Positions 1-8,647 of a stretch of DNA of 64,000 nucleotides are shown one piece after another; the stretch's first letter is position 1; each line of letters starts with the position of its first letter. Under the pieces are notes generated by a model. It was given only the letters and a program-made list of their open reading frames with translations, was not told the DNA's origin and searched no databases. Origin of the DNA: Sphingopyxis sp. (GTDB lineage: Bacteria > Pseudomonadota > Alphaproteobacteria > Sphingomonadales > Sphingomonadaceae); NCBI GenBank assembly GCA_030145715.1, contig JAIXHQ010000004.1, forward strand, positions 1-64,000, in the 5' to 3' direction. The translations under genes were made by a program, and so were the position numbers.

Positions 1-363
<363 letters not shown>

Positions 364-581
364 GATGTTCGAATCTGCAAAGGTGGAATATCCCTCGCAA
401 ACCCGCTCATTTTAAGGAGCCTGGCCTACACAAGAAGCAACCTTCGAAAAGGCTGCTTCCACGTTATGGAAACGTGTAAGACATGTAGGTCAGGCTTGGC
501 TTTTTATCCTGAGCACCTTGCACCTTAAAGCTGCAAGACCCAGGGCCGCCGCCCACATGTCCCTTCATCGACAATCACAAT

Positions 582-592
582 TTCAAAGAGCC
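582..592 (-). promoter_or_regulatory. boxA-like antitermination site of the rrn leader
   Basis: Read on the minus strand this gives GGCTCTTTGAA, close to the bacterial boxA consensus TGCTCTTTAACA that binds NusB/S10 and protects rRNA transcription from Rho. It lies between the predicted promoter and the 16S 5' end, about 220 bases before the mature RNA, which is the expected place. The call rests on motif and position only. Confidence 0.6.
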
Positions 593-714
593 ACCGACAA
601 GAAATGGCGGACAGTTGCCGTTCCCCGCTATTGCTATCGGGGGACATCTGTCCGTATCTGTTGGCGACCGGGTGGTTCGTGGCGTCTGGCGCCGCGCCCC
701 GTCCGGTGAACAGG

Positions 715-743
715 CCTCTAGGCCCCTCTTCGATTCGCGTCAA
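715..743 (-). promoter_or_regulatory. predicted rrn promoter (sigma70 type)
   Basis: On the minus strand there is TTGACG (complement of 738-743), a 17-base spacer and TAGAGG (complement of 715-720). Just upstream lies an A/T-rich stretch rich in AAAA and TTT, resembling an UP element. It points towards the 16S gene, about 350 bases away. The -10 hexamer is a weak match, so the exact start is uncertain. Confidence 0.5.
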
Positions 744-812
744 CAACCTTTTTGCAATTTTGTTTCAAAGATTGTTCGAGACGCCCGGAGAGACCCTGGC
801 CAGAAGGACGAA

Positions 813-2324
813 ATGGTGAGTGAAAGCGCGGAATTCAAGGGAATCGGCACGGGTGCGGAAAGCGCCGAGGCATTTGGGAGCCGCGTACGCAGCGCCGTAA
901 TCTGGCGTTCGGGGAGTCAGATTCTCGCGCAGGTCATCACCTGGGCCTCCACTTTGCTCGTGATTCGTCTGCTCGATCCGGCCGATTATGGTCTCTTCGC
1001 AATGACTCAGGTGGTTCTCGCCTTCCTCGCCTTTCTCAATGGCTGGGGATTCGCGAGCGCACTGGTGCAATCCGATTCGATCGACCCCTTTCGAATCAGG
1101 CAGGCCTTTGGGCTGCTTCTGGTGCTCAACGGGCTGCTGGCGGCGATCCAGTTCTTTGGCGCCCCGTTCGCCGCGGCCTATTATGGACAGCCGATGGTCG
1201 CCGACCTGCTGCGCGTACAGGCGCTGCTGTTCCTGGCGACACCCTTTATCGCGCTGCCCGAGGTGATGATGAGCCGCGCGCTCGATTTCCGGCGGCAGGC
1301 GCTGGTCAACCTGCTCGCCGCGCTCGCCGGGGCGGGCACCGCGCTGGGCTGCGCGCTTGCCGGCTATGGCGTGTGGACGCTCGTCTATGCGCCGCTCGCC
1401 ATGTTCTGGACGCGCGCGATCGGGCTGACTCTTGTCGCCCGCCTGCTCGTCTGGCCCAGCTTTGATTTCAGGGGGTGCGGACAGATCGTCGGATTCGGGT
1501 CGGCGATTCTGTTCAGCCAGCTTTTCTGGCTGGTGCAGAGTCAGGCCGACATTTTCATCGCCGGCCGCCGATTCGAACCCCACGCCCTTGGCCTTTATGC
1601 AGAGGCGCTGTTCCTTGCGCAGATATTCATGGCGAAATTCGTGCCGCCCCTGAACGAGGTGGCCTTTCCCGCCTATTCGCGAATCAAGCATGACCGGGCG
1701 GCGGTGCGGTGGAGCTTTCTGAAGACGGTGCGCGTGCTGATGCTGGTCGCCGCACCCTTTTATTGCGGGCTGGCCGTCGTCGCGGCGCCGATGGTCGAAA
1801 CATTGTTCGGCACCAAATGGCTCGGCATGGTTCCCTATATCCAGCTTATCTCGCTGGCGCTGATCCTGATGACGGTGCAGATTCTCTTTGCCCCGGTCAC
1901 CAACGCGCTGGGCAAGCCGTCGCTGTCGATGTTCACCGCGCTCAGCGGAGCGATCATCTTTCCGGCCGCGTTCCTCATCGGCGCCCAATCGGGCCTGATC
2001 GGCATGGCGTGGGCCTGGCTGGTCGCCGCGCCGCTGTTGCTGTTGGTGACGACGCGCCTTTCGGCGCCGTTGATCGGCGTATCTTTGTGGGATGTCGTGC
2101 GCGCCATGCTGCCCGGCCTTGCGCCCGCGCTCGTCATGGCGATCGGGGTCGGATTCGCGGCAGAGGCGATCCGACCGTTCGGCCTTGCCCCGCCGCTGCG
2201 ACTCGCGATGCTCGCCGCGCTGGGCGTGGCGCTTTATGGCGCGCTGCTCTGGCTGCTGGAGCGCGAGGCGCTGGCCGAAGTCATCCGCCTGGTGCTGCGC
2301 CGAAAGCTGCCCGACCCCGCCTGA
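813..2324 (+). CDS. Wzx-like lipopolysaccharide/oligosaccharide flippase
   Basis: A 503-residue polytopic membrane protein of the MOP/MVF superfamily (polysaccharide biosynthesis type), predicted to flip lipid-linked oligosaccharides across the inner membrane. The N-terminal part carries the family pattern: a short cytosolic stretch, then a first helix (about residues 38-58) followed by RLLDPADYGLFA. About a dozen hydrophobic helices run to residue ~490. The ATG at 813 is preferred over in-frame starts further upstream because AAGGA sits four bases before it and the upstream codons lack coding character. It starts divergently from the rrn operon and is far from the Wza/Wzz cluster at 54-64 kb, so its substrate is unknown. 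It faces the CBS gene tail to tail with a 24-base gap. Confidence 0.85.
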   Translation: MVSESAEFKGIGTGAESAEAFGSRVRSAVIWRSGSQILAQVITWASTLLVIRLLDPADYGLFAMTQVVLAFLAFLNGWGFASALVQSDSIDPFRIRQAFGLLLVLNGLLAAIQFFGAPFAAAYYGQPMVADLLRVQALLFLATPFIALPEVMMSRALDFRRQALVNLLAALAGAGTALGCALAGYGVWTLVYAPLAMFWTRAIGLTLVARLLVWPSFDFRGCGQIVGFGSAILFSQLFWLVQSQADIFIAGRRFEPHALGLYAEALFLAQIFMAKFVPPLNEVAFPAYSRIKHDRAAVRWSFLKTVRVLMLVAAPFYCGLAVVAAPMVETLFGTKWLGMVPYIQLISLALILMTVQILFAPVTNALGKPSLSMFTALSGAIIFPAAFLIGAQSGLIGMAWAWLVAAPLLLLVTTRLSAPLIGVSLWDVVRAMLPGLAPALVMAIGVGFAAEAIRPFGLAPPLRLAMLAALGVALYGALLWLLEREALAEVIRLVLRRKLPDPA

Positions 2325-2348
2325 CCCCCGCGCCGCGCCGCGCCGTCC

Positions 2349-2774
2349 CTATGTCGCGATATAGTCGCGCATCGCCGCCGCTTCGGCCTCGATCCGGTCG
2401 ATACGATATTTGACGAGGTCGCCGATCGACACGAAGCCGACCAGGCGCCCGTCATCGACGACGGGCAGGTGACGGATACGGCGCTGGGTCATTTGCGACA
2501 GCGCCCGGATGACCGCGGTTCCCGAATCGCAGGTGACGGGGGATTTGGTCATCACCTCGTCCAACTGTCGATCGAGCGCCTCGGGCCCATAGGATGACAT
2601 CAGGCGGACCAGATCGCGTTCGGAGAAAATGCCGACGATCATGTCGCCCTCCATCACCGGGACCGCACCGATTCGGTGCTGGGCGAGGAGGTCGAGCACC
2701 GCGCGGACGCTGTCTTCCTTTCGCGCCGCAATTATCGGGCCCGTGCGCCCGTGAAGGATCGCGCCGATCGTCAT
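2349..2774 (-). CDS. CBS-domain protein
   Basis: A 141-residue soluble protein made almost entirely of a CBS pair (Bateman module): CBS1 about residues 8-60 (IGAVPVMEGDMIVGIFSERD) and CBS2 about 75-130 (IRHLPVVDDGRLVGFVSIGD). Such modules bind adenine nucleotides (AMP, ATP, SAM) and act as energy or ligand sensors, often on a separate partner. No effector domain is present, so it is a stand-alone regulator of unknown target. The ATG at 2774 gives a full-length module. The neighbouring genes (flippase, small membrane protein) do not point to a specific process. Confidence 0.9.
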   Translation of the reverse strand: MTIGAILHGRTGPIIAARKEDSVRAVLDLLAQHRIGAVPVMEGDMIVGIFSERDLVRLMSSYGPEALDRQLDEVMTKSPVTCDSGTAVIRALSQMTQRRIRHLPVVDDGRLVGFVSIGDLVKYRIDRIEAEAAAMRDYIAT

Positions 2775-2899
2775 TCCATGCCGCTCCCATGTTATTTCTC
2801 TGGAAAGTCGAACCTATCATGATTCGCCGCAAAGCCGAAACGGGCCGCGCTGGCCATTCGCGCTTGGCCTTGCCCGCCCGCTGGTCCATGGAAGCGCCC

Positions 2900-3208
2900 A
2901 TGGTCAAACCCTCTCCGCTCGACAATGGCGACACGTCGAAAGTCGCCTGGACCCGCTATCGCCGATTGATGAAGGGCATGTCGCTCGTGTCGCTGCTCGC
3001 CGTCGTCGGTGCGCTCGGCTGGCTGCGCTTCAGCATCGGCGACGCGCTGTCGATCCACATGATCATCGCGACCACCGCCGGCGTGGGGCTGTCCGTCCTG
3101 CTCGGCGCGGCGTTGATGGGCCTTGTCTTCCTGTCCAGCGGCAGCGGCCATGACGAAGCGATCGACGACCCTTTCGAAAATGATCCGGATATGAACCATG
3201 ACCGATAA
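2900..3208 (+). CDS. small two-helix membrane protein of unknown function
   Basis: About 102 residues with two predicted transmembrane helices (roughly residues 26-46 and 52-78), a basic N-terminus and an acidic C-terminal tail (DDPFENDPD). No family was recognised. The ATG at 2900 (MVKPSPLDN) is chosen over ATGs at 2819 and 2888 because upstream residues look non-coding, but no clear ribosome binding site decides it. The stop overlaps the start of the downstream thioesterase gene by 11 bases, so the two are probably translated together. It might be a membrane anchor or a small envelope protein; this is speculation. Confidence 0.65.
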   Translation: MVKPSPLDNGDTSKVAWTRYRRLMKGMSLVSLLAVVGALGWLRFSIGDALSIHMIIATTAGVGLSVLLGAALMGLVFLSSGSGHDEAIDDPFENDPDMNHDR

Positions 3209-3596
3209 AGCAACCGCAACGCCCGACTGTCCCCGCGACCCGATCCTGCGCGTCGTCCCCCACCCGGCCGACATCAACGCCAACGGGCATATCTTTGGCG
3301 GCTGGGTATTGAGCCAGATGGACATCGCCGGCGGCATCGTCGCCGGCCGCGAGGCGCAGGGCGCGGTCGCCACGGTCGCGATCGAGACGATGGAGTTCAT
3401 CGCGCCCATCCTGCTGCGCGACATCATATCCATTTACGCCCATATCGAACGGCGCGGCCGGACATCGATGGCGATCCGAATCGAAGTCGTCGCGACTCGC
3501 GATGGCGGCCGGACAGAGGAGCGCGTGACCGAAGGCCTGTTCACCTTTGTCGCGCTGGACGATCATCACCGCCCCCGGCCGCTGCCGCCCGCTTAG
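3198..3596 (+). CDS. acyl-CoA thioesterase, YciA-like hotdog fold
   Basis: A 132-residue hotdog-fold thioesterase, predicted to hydrolyse acyl-CoA esters in the cytosol. The family signature is clear: PADINANGHIFGGWVLSQMD (about residues 23-42), where the N-x-N/H-G-x-x-F/I-GGW block places the catalytic acid and substrate loop, followed by a strand with VATVAIETMEF. Length matches YciA (132 in E. coli). The start overlaps the end of the small membrane protein gene. It converges on the DUF4139 gene with a 10-base gap, and both stop codons lie in one palindrome. Substrate range cannot be read from sequence. Confidence 0.88.
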   Translation: MTDKATATPDCPRDPILRVVPHPADINANGHIFGGWVLSQMDIAGGIVAGREAQGAVATVAIETMEFIAPILLRDIISIYAHIERRGRTSMAIRIEVVATRDGGRTEERVTEGLFTFVALDDHHRPRPLPPA

Positions 3597-3609
3597 GGTC
3601 AGGACCCTA
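3594..3609. terminator. palindrome spanning two convergent stop codons
   Basis: Perfect 7-base inverted repeat TAGGGTC-AG-GACCCTA. Its left end is the TAG stop of the thioesterase gene (3594-3596) and its right end, read on the minus strand, is the TAG stop of the DUF4139 gene (3607-3609). It may work as a small bidirectional terminator or stall site, but there is no T-tract, so this is weak. Confidence 0.35.
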
Positions 3610-5148
3610 GGTTCGATAGTCGAGGGTGCGGGTCGCATTGGGCGGCACGCGGACGGTCCATGTCGGCATTCCATCCTTGCGCGGCAGTTTGCGCAGACGC
3701 GAATCGAGCGTCCCATCGTCCTCGGCCTGGAATCCAAGCTCAAAGGTCACGGCAAAGGGGTTCGCGTTCGACACCGTGACCCGATAATCATTTCCGCTGT
3801 TTTTCGGCGGCTGGTAATTTTCGATGGCGACGCGCACCTGCGCGCTCTGACCGATGACCAGATCGACCTTTTCGCCGACGGCATGGTCGCGCATCGCCCC
3901 GCTGCCCGCCAGCAATTCGCGCCCCTGCGCCCTCTCGAACACCGCGACCTGACCGCTGGGCAGCGGCACGCCGAGCCGCGCCGCTTCCTTGTTGACCATG
4001 CGCAACACGATGTCGGTCGGCTCCCCCGCCGCCCCGTCGCCGGGACCGGCGCGGAACCGATAGATGGTGTCGAAAGGAACCCGGTCCTTGACCAGCAGCG
4101 CGACCTGTTTCTGTCCGTTCGCGGCGACCGTCACCGGAAAAGGCACACGGTACAGCTTGAGATCGCCCAGATCCTCAAGCTTTGCGGTATCGACCACCGC
4201 CACCATTTCCATTGCGGGGGCCCTTCGCGCGGCCGTCACGACGATGTCGAGCATTTCCGCCATCGGCGCGGCAGCGGGCGGTGGCGGGGGCGGCGGCACC
4301 GGCTGCACCCCGTCACGCCCGCTGCCGGTGGGAAAGCAGGACAGGTTGAGCTGCGGCGGCGGGGGCGATTCGACCAGCGCGTTAAAATCGCTCGTCACAT
4401 TCAACGTGCCCGCGACGACCGACATCGCCGCGTCGGCGAAACTCTCGCCATTGCTGTTCGCGACGGTCAGCCATGCGAACAGGTCGAGCGCCTTGCCGTC
4501 GGGGCCGACGCGCGCCACATAATTGCTGGCCCAATCGAAACCCGTGGACAAATAGGTCAGCGTCACCGTCGCGCGCTGTGCCGCCGGACTGCGTGTCGTC
4601 ACCGACAGCGTCGGCTTGGCGGTCAGCCCCGCGGGCACCCCGTCATATATCAATGTTTCGGGAAGCCCGGTGCAGCGCAGCGATTCATATCCGGCGGCGG
4701 TCTGCAGGATCACCGCGCCCGCCGGACCCGATCGGATCACCGCTTCCTCTTCGGTGACCCGCCCCGTCGCGCGATCGGTCCGGCGAAGATGGACGCGATT
4801 TCCCAGTGAACCGTCGAGCAGGCTGGCCGGCGACAACAGCGCGGCATCGCGATTCTTTTGCGCCACCCCGCCCGGCAATCCCGTCACGATCGCCGACACC
4901 GCCACCATGCCTTCGGCCACGCCCTCGAATCGAAGCACCGCATCGCCCGCGGGCAGGTCGACCGTCCGCGTTTCGGAAATCAGCGCAAAGCCGCGCAGCC
5001 AGCCGGGATTAATCTCTCCACCCTCGGCCCGGTCGGGGTCGCGAAAGATGCTGACCGCGACCTTGTCGGGCGCCGATGATGTGACGATGGACTGCGCCGC
5101 CGCGGGTGACGCCGCGCATATCAACAGCCATGGCGCGATTCGGCGCAT
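3607..5148 (-). CDS. secreted DUF4139 protein with an internal TonB-box-like word
   Basis: A 513-residue exported protein with a signal peptide (hydrophobic residues 4-18, cut after AAA-Q). The body has the DUF4139 pattern, including AKPTLSVTTRSPAAQ..VTLTYLSTGFDWASNYVA (residues about 178-212) and C-terminal beta strands ending in ATRTLDYRT. Function is unknown for this family. Unusual: residues ~285-296 form a proline/alanine linker with seven prolines in a row, followed at 301-309 by DIVVTAARR, which closely resembles the TonB box of sphingomonad TonB-dependent receptors. No beta-barrel follows. It lies 10 bases downstream of a paralogue (5159-6589), so they form one transcription unit. ATG at 5148 gives a normal signal peptide. 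Confidence 0.85.
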   Translation of the reverse strand: MRRIAPWLLICAASPAAAQSIVTSSAPDKVAVSIFRDPDRAEGGEINPGWLRGFALISETRTVDLPAGDAVLRFEGVAEGMVAVSAIVTGLPGGVAQKNRDAALLSPASLLDGSLGNRVHLRRTDRATGRVTEEEAVIRSGPAGAVILQTAAGYESLRCTGLPETLIYDGVPAGLTAKPTLSVTTRSPAAQRATVTLTYLSTGFDWASNYVARVGPDGKALDLFAWLTVANSNGESFADAAMSVVAGTLNVTSDFNALVESPPPPQLNLSCFPTGSGRDGVQPVPPPPPPPAAAPMAEMLDIVVTAARRAPAMEMVAVVDTAKLEDLGDLKLYRVPFPVTVAANGQKQVALLVKDRVPFDTIYRFRAGPGDGAAGEPTDIVLRMVNKEAARLGVPLPSGQVAVFERAQGRELLAGSGAMRDHAVGEKVDLVIGQSAQVRVAIENYQPPKNSGNDYRVTVSNANPFAVTFELGFQAEDDGTLDSRLRKLPRKDGMPTWTVRVPPNATRTLDYRT

Positions 5149-5158
5149 CGGGGGCGAA

Positions 5159-6589
5159 TCAATAGCGCGTTTCGAACGTGGCGGTGATCGTCACCTCGCC
5201 GTTCGCCGGTATGGTCACGCGCCATTGGGTGCCATCCGAATCGAGCCGCTCGCTTTTCTGGCTCTCGGCGATGATCTTTGTGTCGCTCCAATACCAGTCG
5301 AGCCCGCGCTGACGCAGGTCGAGCGTCACCGGCTGCGCGCGCGCATTGGTCAGCAGGTACGACATGGACGACCGCCAGATGCTGGACGACCGTTTTTCGC
5401 GCGACACCACCGTCGCCTGAACCTTTACATCGAATGCGTCGCCGGTCTTCAGCCCCAATTCGCTGCCCATCGGCGTATGGCCGATCTGGTTTTCGCCGAT
5501 GAACTGGGGGTCGCCGCGCAGGTCGCGTTGATAAAAGCGGACCGTCCCGGCCGGCAACGCATCGCCCAGCCCGCCATCGCGGCTGGAGGTGAATTTTATC
5601 ACGCTCGCCGCGCTTGCGGGCTCGGTCATGTTGTTAAAGCCGTCGACGGTGAATTCATAGATTTTCTGCGCCGGGACCTTCGCCACGTCCAGAAAGCTCA
5701 CCTGCTTCGTCTGGGCGCTCGCGATCGTCGTCCGTTCGGCCAGCGGATAGAGATAATAATCGCCAAGCTGTTCGCGCGGTGCCGATTCGGTGCCCGCGCG
5801 CCGCAGGTTGCCGGGCGTCGGCGGCTGCGGTCGATAACGGAAAGGTCGGCCATAACCCGGACTTCCGTCGCCCGATGGCGTCCCCGCGACCAACAGCGTC
5901 TTGGCGTTATTAAAGGTCGTGCCGCTGTTGTTGGTCAGCGTGACCCAGCCCTGGACGTCGATCGTCCCCGCCTTTTCGTCGTACAGCGACACATAATCGG
6001 CCGCCCAGCCAAGGCCGTTGGTCAAATAGGACAGCGTCGCCGGGCGCGTCCCGCCCGTCCGGCTTTCAACCGTGATCGACAGCGTCGGCTTGGCCCGCAG
6101 ATTGGGCGGGATCTTGTCGAATATCACCCGCACCGGCAGCCCGTCGTCGCGCAATATCTCGATCCGCGAACCGATTTGCAGCACGACGCCGCCATTGACC
6201 GCCAGCACCTTGGCCCGCTCGCGCGTTTCGGCCCCGGTCGCGGGGTTGATGCGCAGCAGCGTCACCGTCTCACCCACCGCCTTTTCCATCAGCGCCTCGG
6301 GCGAGAGCAGGTCATAGTCGAAATTCTGTTCGACGATCGCCGTGCCGTCGGCGACGAAGGACACCGTCTGCGGACGGATTTGCGCCGACACGTCGGGAAA
6401 TTCCTGTCGCGACCGTCCAGCGGGAAAGGCGATCTGGCGAATATCCTGAACCAGCGACTGTCCGCCATTATAGATGGTGACGGCCAGGTCGCCCTGCGCA
6501 TTGCCCTGTGGCATGTCCTGGGCGGATGCGGGCGCCGACAGCAGAGCGGCCATGGTGACCGGGACGCACAGCATGACCAAGGCGCGCAT
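5159..6589 (-). CDS. secreted DUF4139 protein (paralogue)
   Basis: A 476-residue exported protein with a clear signal peptide (MRALVMLCVPVTMAALL, cut after ASA-Q). It shares the DUF4139 core with its downstream neighbour: RAKPTLSITVES..ATLSYLTNGLGWAADYVSLYD (about residues 163-200), a WVTLTNNSGTTFNNAKTLLVAG block, and a C-terminus ending in GEVTITATFETRY. It lacks the long proline linker and TonB-box-like word of the paralogue. Family function is unknown; export and beta-rich sequence suggest an envelope role. The ribosome binding site GGGGAGG (complement of 6596-6602) lies six bases before the ATG and is buried in the terminator hairpin of the preceding DUF4167 gene. Confidence 0.85.
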   Translation of the reverse strand: MRALVMLCVPVTMAALLSAPASAQDMPQGNAQGDLAVTIYNGGQSLVQDIRQIAFPAGRSRQEFPDVSAQIRPQTVSFVADGTAIVEQNFDYDLLSPEALMEKAVGETVTLLRINPATGAETRERAKVLAVNGGVVLQIGSRIEILRDDGLPVRVIFDKIPPNLRAKPTLSITVESRTGGTRPATLSYLTNGLGWAADYVSLYDEKAGTIDVQGWVTLTNNSGTTFNNAKTLLVAGTPSGDGSPGYGRPFRYRPQPPTPGNLRRAGTESAPREQLGDYYLYPLAERTTIASAQTKQVSFLDVAKVPAQKIYEFTVDGFNNMTEPASAASVIKFTSSRDGGLGDALPAGTVRFYQRDLRGDPQFIGENQIGHTPMGSELGLKTGDAFDVKVQATVVSREKRSSSIWRSSMSYLLTNARAQPVTLDLRQRGLDWYWSDTKIIAESQKSERLDSDGTQWRVTIPANGEVTITATFETRY

Positions 6590-6622
6590 AAAAAACCTCC
6601 CCGCAAGTGACTTGCGGAGAGG
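6590..6622 (-). terminator. intrinsic terminator overlapping the next gene's ribosome binding site
   Basis: On the minus strand: a 13-base stem (arms 6610-6622 and 6596-6608, with one G-U pair) closed by a very short loop, followed at once by six T residues (complement of 6590-6595). This is a textbook intrinsic terminator for the DUF4167 gene that stops at 6665. The 3' arm contains GGGGAGG, the only good ribosome binding site for the DUF4139 start at 6589, and the T-tract abuts that ATG. Confidence 0.8.
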
Positions 6623-6664
6623 CTATGTCATGTTCGACCTGTAAACCAGTGCGAAATTACCGGC

Positions 6665-7564
6665 TTACTCCGCCGCTTCGACCCCGGACGCGCGTGTCGC
6701 CAGCGTACGGCGGGTGCGGCGCGCCTTGGGGGCCGGTGCTTCGTCGGCGCTGTCGGTATCGGCATCGGCGCTGCGTTCGGGGCGACCGATCGCGGGCGGA
6801 AGAACCGCCGTATCGATTCCCGCGCTGCCATTGTCGCCCTTGTCGCCGCTGTCGTCCGTACGCGCACGGCGCGCGGGGCGGCGCGCGGGGCGCGGGGCGG
6901 GTTCCGGCTCGACCGCCTGTTCGCGCACCGGGGCTTCGCTGCGCTCGGCCCGATCTTCGCGGGGCGCGTCTTCATCGCGATTGCGCGCCGGGCGTGCCCG
7001 CGACGCCTGACGGCTGCCGCGATTGTCATCGTCACGATTGCCGCGCGGTTCGCGATTGCCGCGGCCCTCCTCTTCCCGGCCGCCGCGATTGTCGCGCTGG
7101 CCACGGTCGCCACGGTCGCTGCGATCGTTCCGCTCCGCGCGGTCGTCGCCATTATCGCCGTCGTCGCGGTCGGTATCGACATCATTGTCGGTATCGTCAT
7201 GGCCGTCGAAATCCTCGACGCCGCGAATCTCGCGCTGCCGGTCGGAACCGCGATCATGCCCGTTCTGGGCGTTCTTTTCGTCCTGCCGGGCGCGAAAATC
7301 GCTCACCACGCGGAAATAATGGTCTGCGAACTGCAGATAATATTCGGTCTGGACCCGGTCGCCCGCAAGCTGCGCGTCGCGCGCCAGGTTGCGGTATTTC
7401 TCGATCATCTGGGCGCCATTGCCACGCGCGCGGCTGTCGATGCGGTTGGCCTGGTCGACACCGCCGCGTCCGCCGGACTGTGGCCGGTTGTTATTGTTGC
7501 TGCCGTTGTTGTTACGGCCGCGACGGCGACCGTTCTGTCGGTTGTTCATGTTCAACTGAGACAT
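6665..7564 (-). CDS. DUF4167 protein with long charged disordered tail
   Basis: A 299-residue protein. Residues ~1-85 match the alphaproteobacterial DUF4167 domain: an Arg/Asn-rich N-terminus, then RIDSRARGNGAQMIEKYRNL and QLAGDRVQTEYYLQFADHYF. The rest is low-complexity, rich in Arg, Asp and Asn, with many RD/DR/RN pairs and an Ala/Pro/Arg end. Such tails are typical of RNA-associated proteins; an RNA-linked role is an inference. It follows prmC on the same strand after ~258 bases with no other gene. A second ATG at 7549 is possible. It ends at a strong intrinsic terminator. Confidence 0.85.
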   Translation of the reverse strand: MSQLNMNNRQNGRRRGRNNNGSNNNNRPQSGGRGGVDQANRIDSRARGNGAQMIEKYRNLARDAQLAGDRVQTEYYLQFADHYFRVVSDFRARQDEKNAQNGHDRGSDRQREIRGVEDFDGHDDTDNDVDTDRDDGDNGDDRAERNDRSDRGDRGQRDNRGGREEEGRGNREPRGNRDDDNRGSRQASRARPARNRDEDAPREDRAERSEAPVREQAVEPEPAPRPARRPARRARTDDSGDKGDNGSAGIDTAVLPPAIGRPERSADADTDSADEAPAPKARRTRRTLATRASGVEAAE

Positions 7565-7822
7565 CCTGTCGATAAGCTAATAAGCGACGCCAACCCCTTT
7601 TGGCCGACCGCGCCACCTGCGCGTCGTGCCCGCGCTCCTTGCGCGGCCTTGCCCTTTACCGCTTGCGCCGGACCCATGGTCCCGCGCCAGCATCGTAAGT
7701 GGGAAGCAGACCAGCCGGACCAGTATCGATGCTGTCCGCATCGCCAAAGGGACCCCGATCAGGTCTGTAAGCCGCCCCTACCGCGCTTTGCGGCGTAAAC
7801 CAAGCGAATTTTTGTGGGTCCG

Positions 7823-8647
7823 TCAGTCGCGGGTCAGCAAAAGCGCCCGGTCGCGGCCGCCCAGGTCCTGTCGGCACACGACATGGAATCCCGCGCGATC
7901 GGCAAGGTCGCGGACCGCGATATGCTGCCGATGTCCGATTTCAAGGACGGCAAGCCCGGCAGGCGCCAATATCCGCGCCAAATCGGGGATGATCCGGCGA
8001 TAATCATCCAACCCGTCCGCCCCCGCGAACAAGGCGCCCGCCGGTTCAAAGGCCGCGACATCGGGCATCAATTCCTCATTCTCCGCAATATAGGGCGGAT
8101 TGCAAAGGATCAGGTCAAAGGGGCCTTCCAGCCCGGCCGCCCAATCGCCGACACGAAATTGCGCCCGGTCGCCCATCGCCAGGTTGGCGGCATTCCACCC
8201 CGCCCACTCGACGGCTTTGTCGGACTCGTCGATGCCCAGCCCCGATGCGGCGGGCCACGCGGCCAGCGCCGCCAAAAGCAAGGTGCCCGGCCCGCTCCCC
8301 AGATCGAGGATGTGGCGCGGCGCGGCGGCGGCGAAATGATCGATCGCCGCCTCGATCAGCGTCTCGCTGTCGGGGCGCGGGATCAACAGGCCCGGACCAA
8401 CCGCCAGCCGGATCGTCCAGAAATCGCGGTATCCGACGATATAGGCGACGGGTTCATGCGCGCGCCGCCGCTCGATCAGCGCGTCGAATGCGTCCGGCAC
8501 CGCAAAGCGTGCGGGGTCGAGCAACATCGCCTGCCGCTCGACGCCCAGCGCATGGGCCATCAACAATTCGGCATCCAGTCGCGGCGTGTCCGACACGCTC
8601 TCCAGCCGCTGCGTCGCTTCACGCAGCGCGGCGGCGACCTCAGTCAC
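7823..8647 (-). CDS. prmC: peptide chain release factor N5-glutamine methyltransferase
   Basis: A 274-residue SAM-dependent methyltransferase that methylates the glutamine of the GGQ motif in RF1 and RF2. An N-terminal helical substrate domain (1-~80) is followed by the Rossmann domain with DLGSGPGT (115-122) for SAM and the catalytic NPPY (183-186); the [14 protein letters not shown] block (72-95) is family-specific. The start is GTG at 8647, overlapping the last 8 bases of prfA, so enzyme and substrate genes are translationally coupled. Length matches E. coli PrmC (277). Confidence 0.96.
   Translation of the reverse strand: MTEVAAALREATQRLESVSDTPRLDAELLMAHALGVERQAMLLDPARFAVPDAFDALIERRRAHEPVAYIVGYRDFWTIRLAVGPGLLIPRPDSETLIEAAIDHFAAAAPRHILDLGSGPGTLLLAALAAWPAASGLGIDESDKAVEWAGWNAANLAMGDRAQFRVGDWAAGLEGPFDLILCNPPYIAENEELMPDVAAFEPAGALFAGADGLDDYRRIIPDLARILAPAGLAVLEIGHRQHIAVRDLADRAGFHVVCRQDLGGRDRALLLTRD

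Larger units (their letters stand above)
364..812. other. rrn leader and divergent upstream region
   Basis: A 449-base gap between the 16S 5' end (minus) and the flippase start (plus). It holds the rrn promoter and boxA annotated separately. The sequence between boxA and the 16S end has several short inverted repeats, as expected for leader RNA that pairs during 30S processing. Open reading frames across this stretch have no coding character and are treated as chance. No tRNA was seen. Confidence 0.7.

Noticed and set aside
765..1988. 407-codon reading frame on the minus strand
   Set aside because: Antisense of the flippase gene; composition dominated by Arg, Gln and Glu as expected from reverse reading of a membrane protein gene.
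4616..6610. 664-codon reading frame on the plus strand
   Set aside because: Antisense of the two DUF4139 genes, which have signal peptides and family motifs; the plus frame has none.
7656..7877. 73-codon frame after prmC
   Set aside because: It starts with GTG inside prmC, has no ribosome binding site, and only its second half lies in free sequence. A small gene is possible but unsupported.
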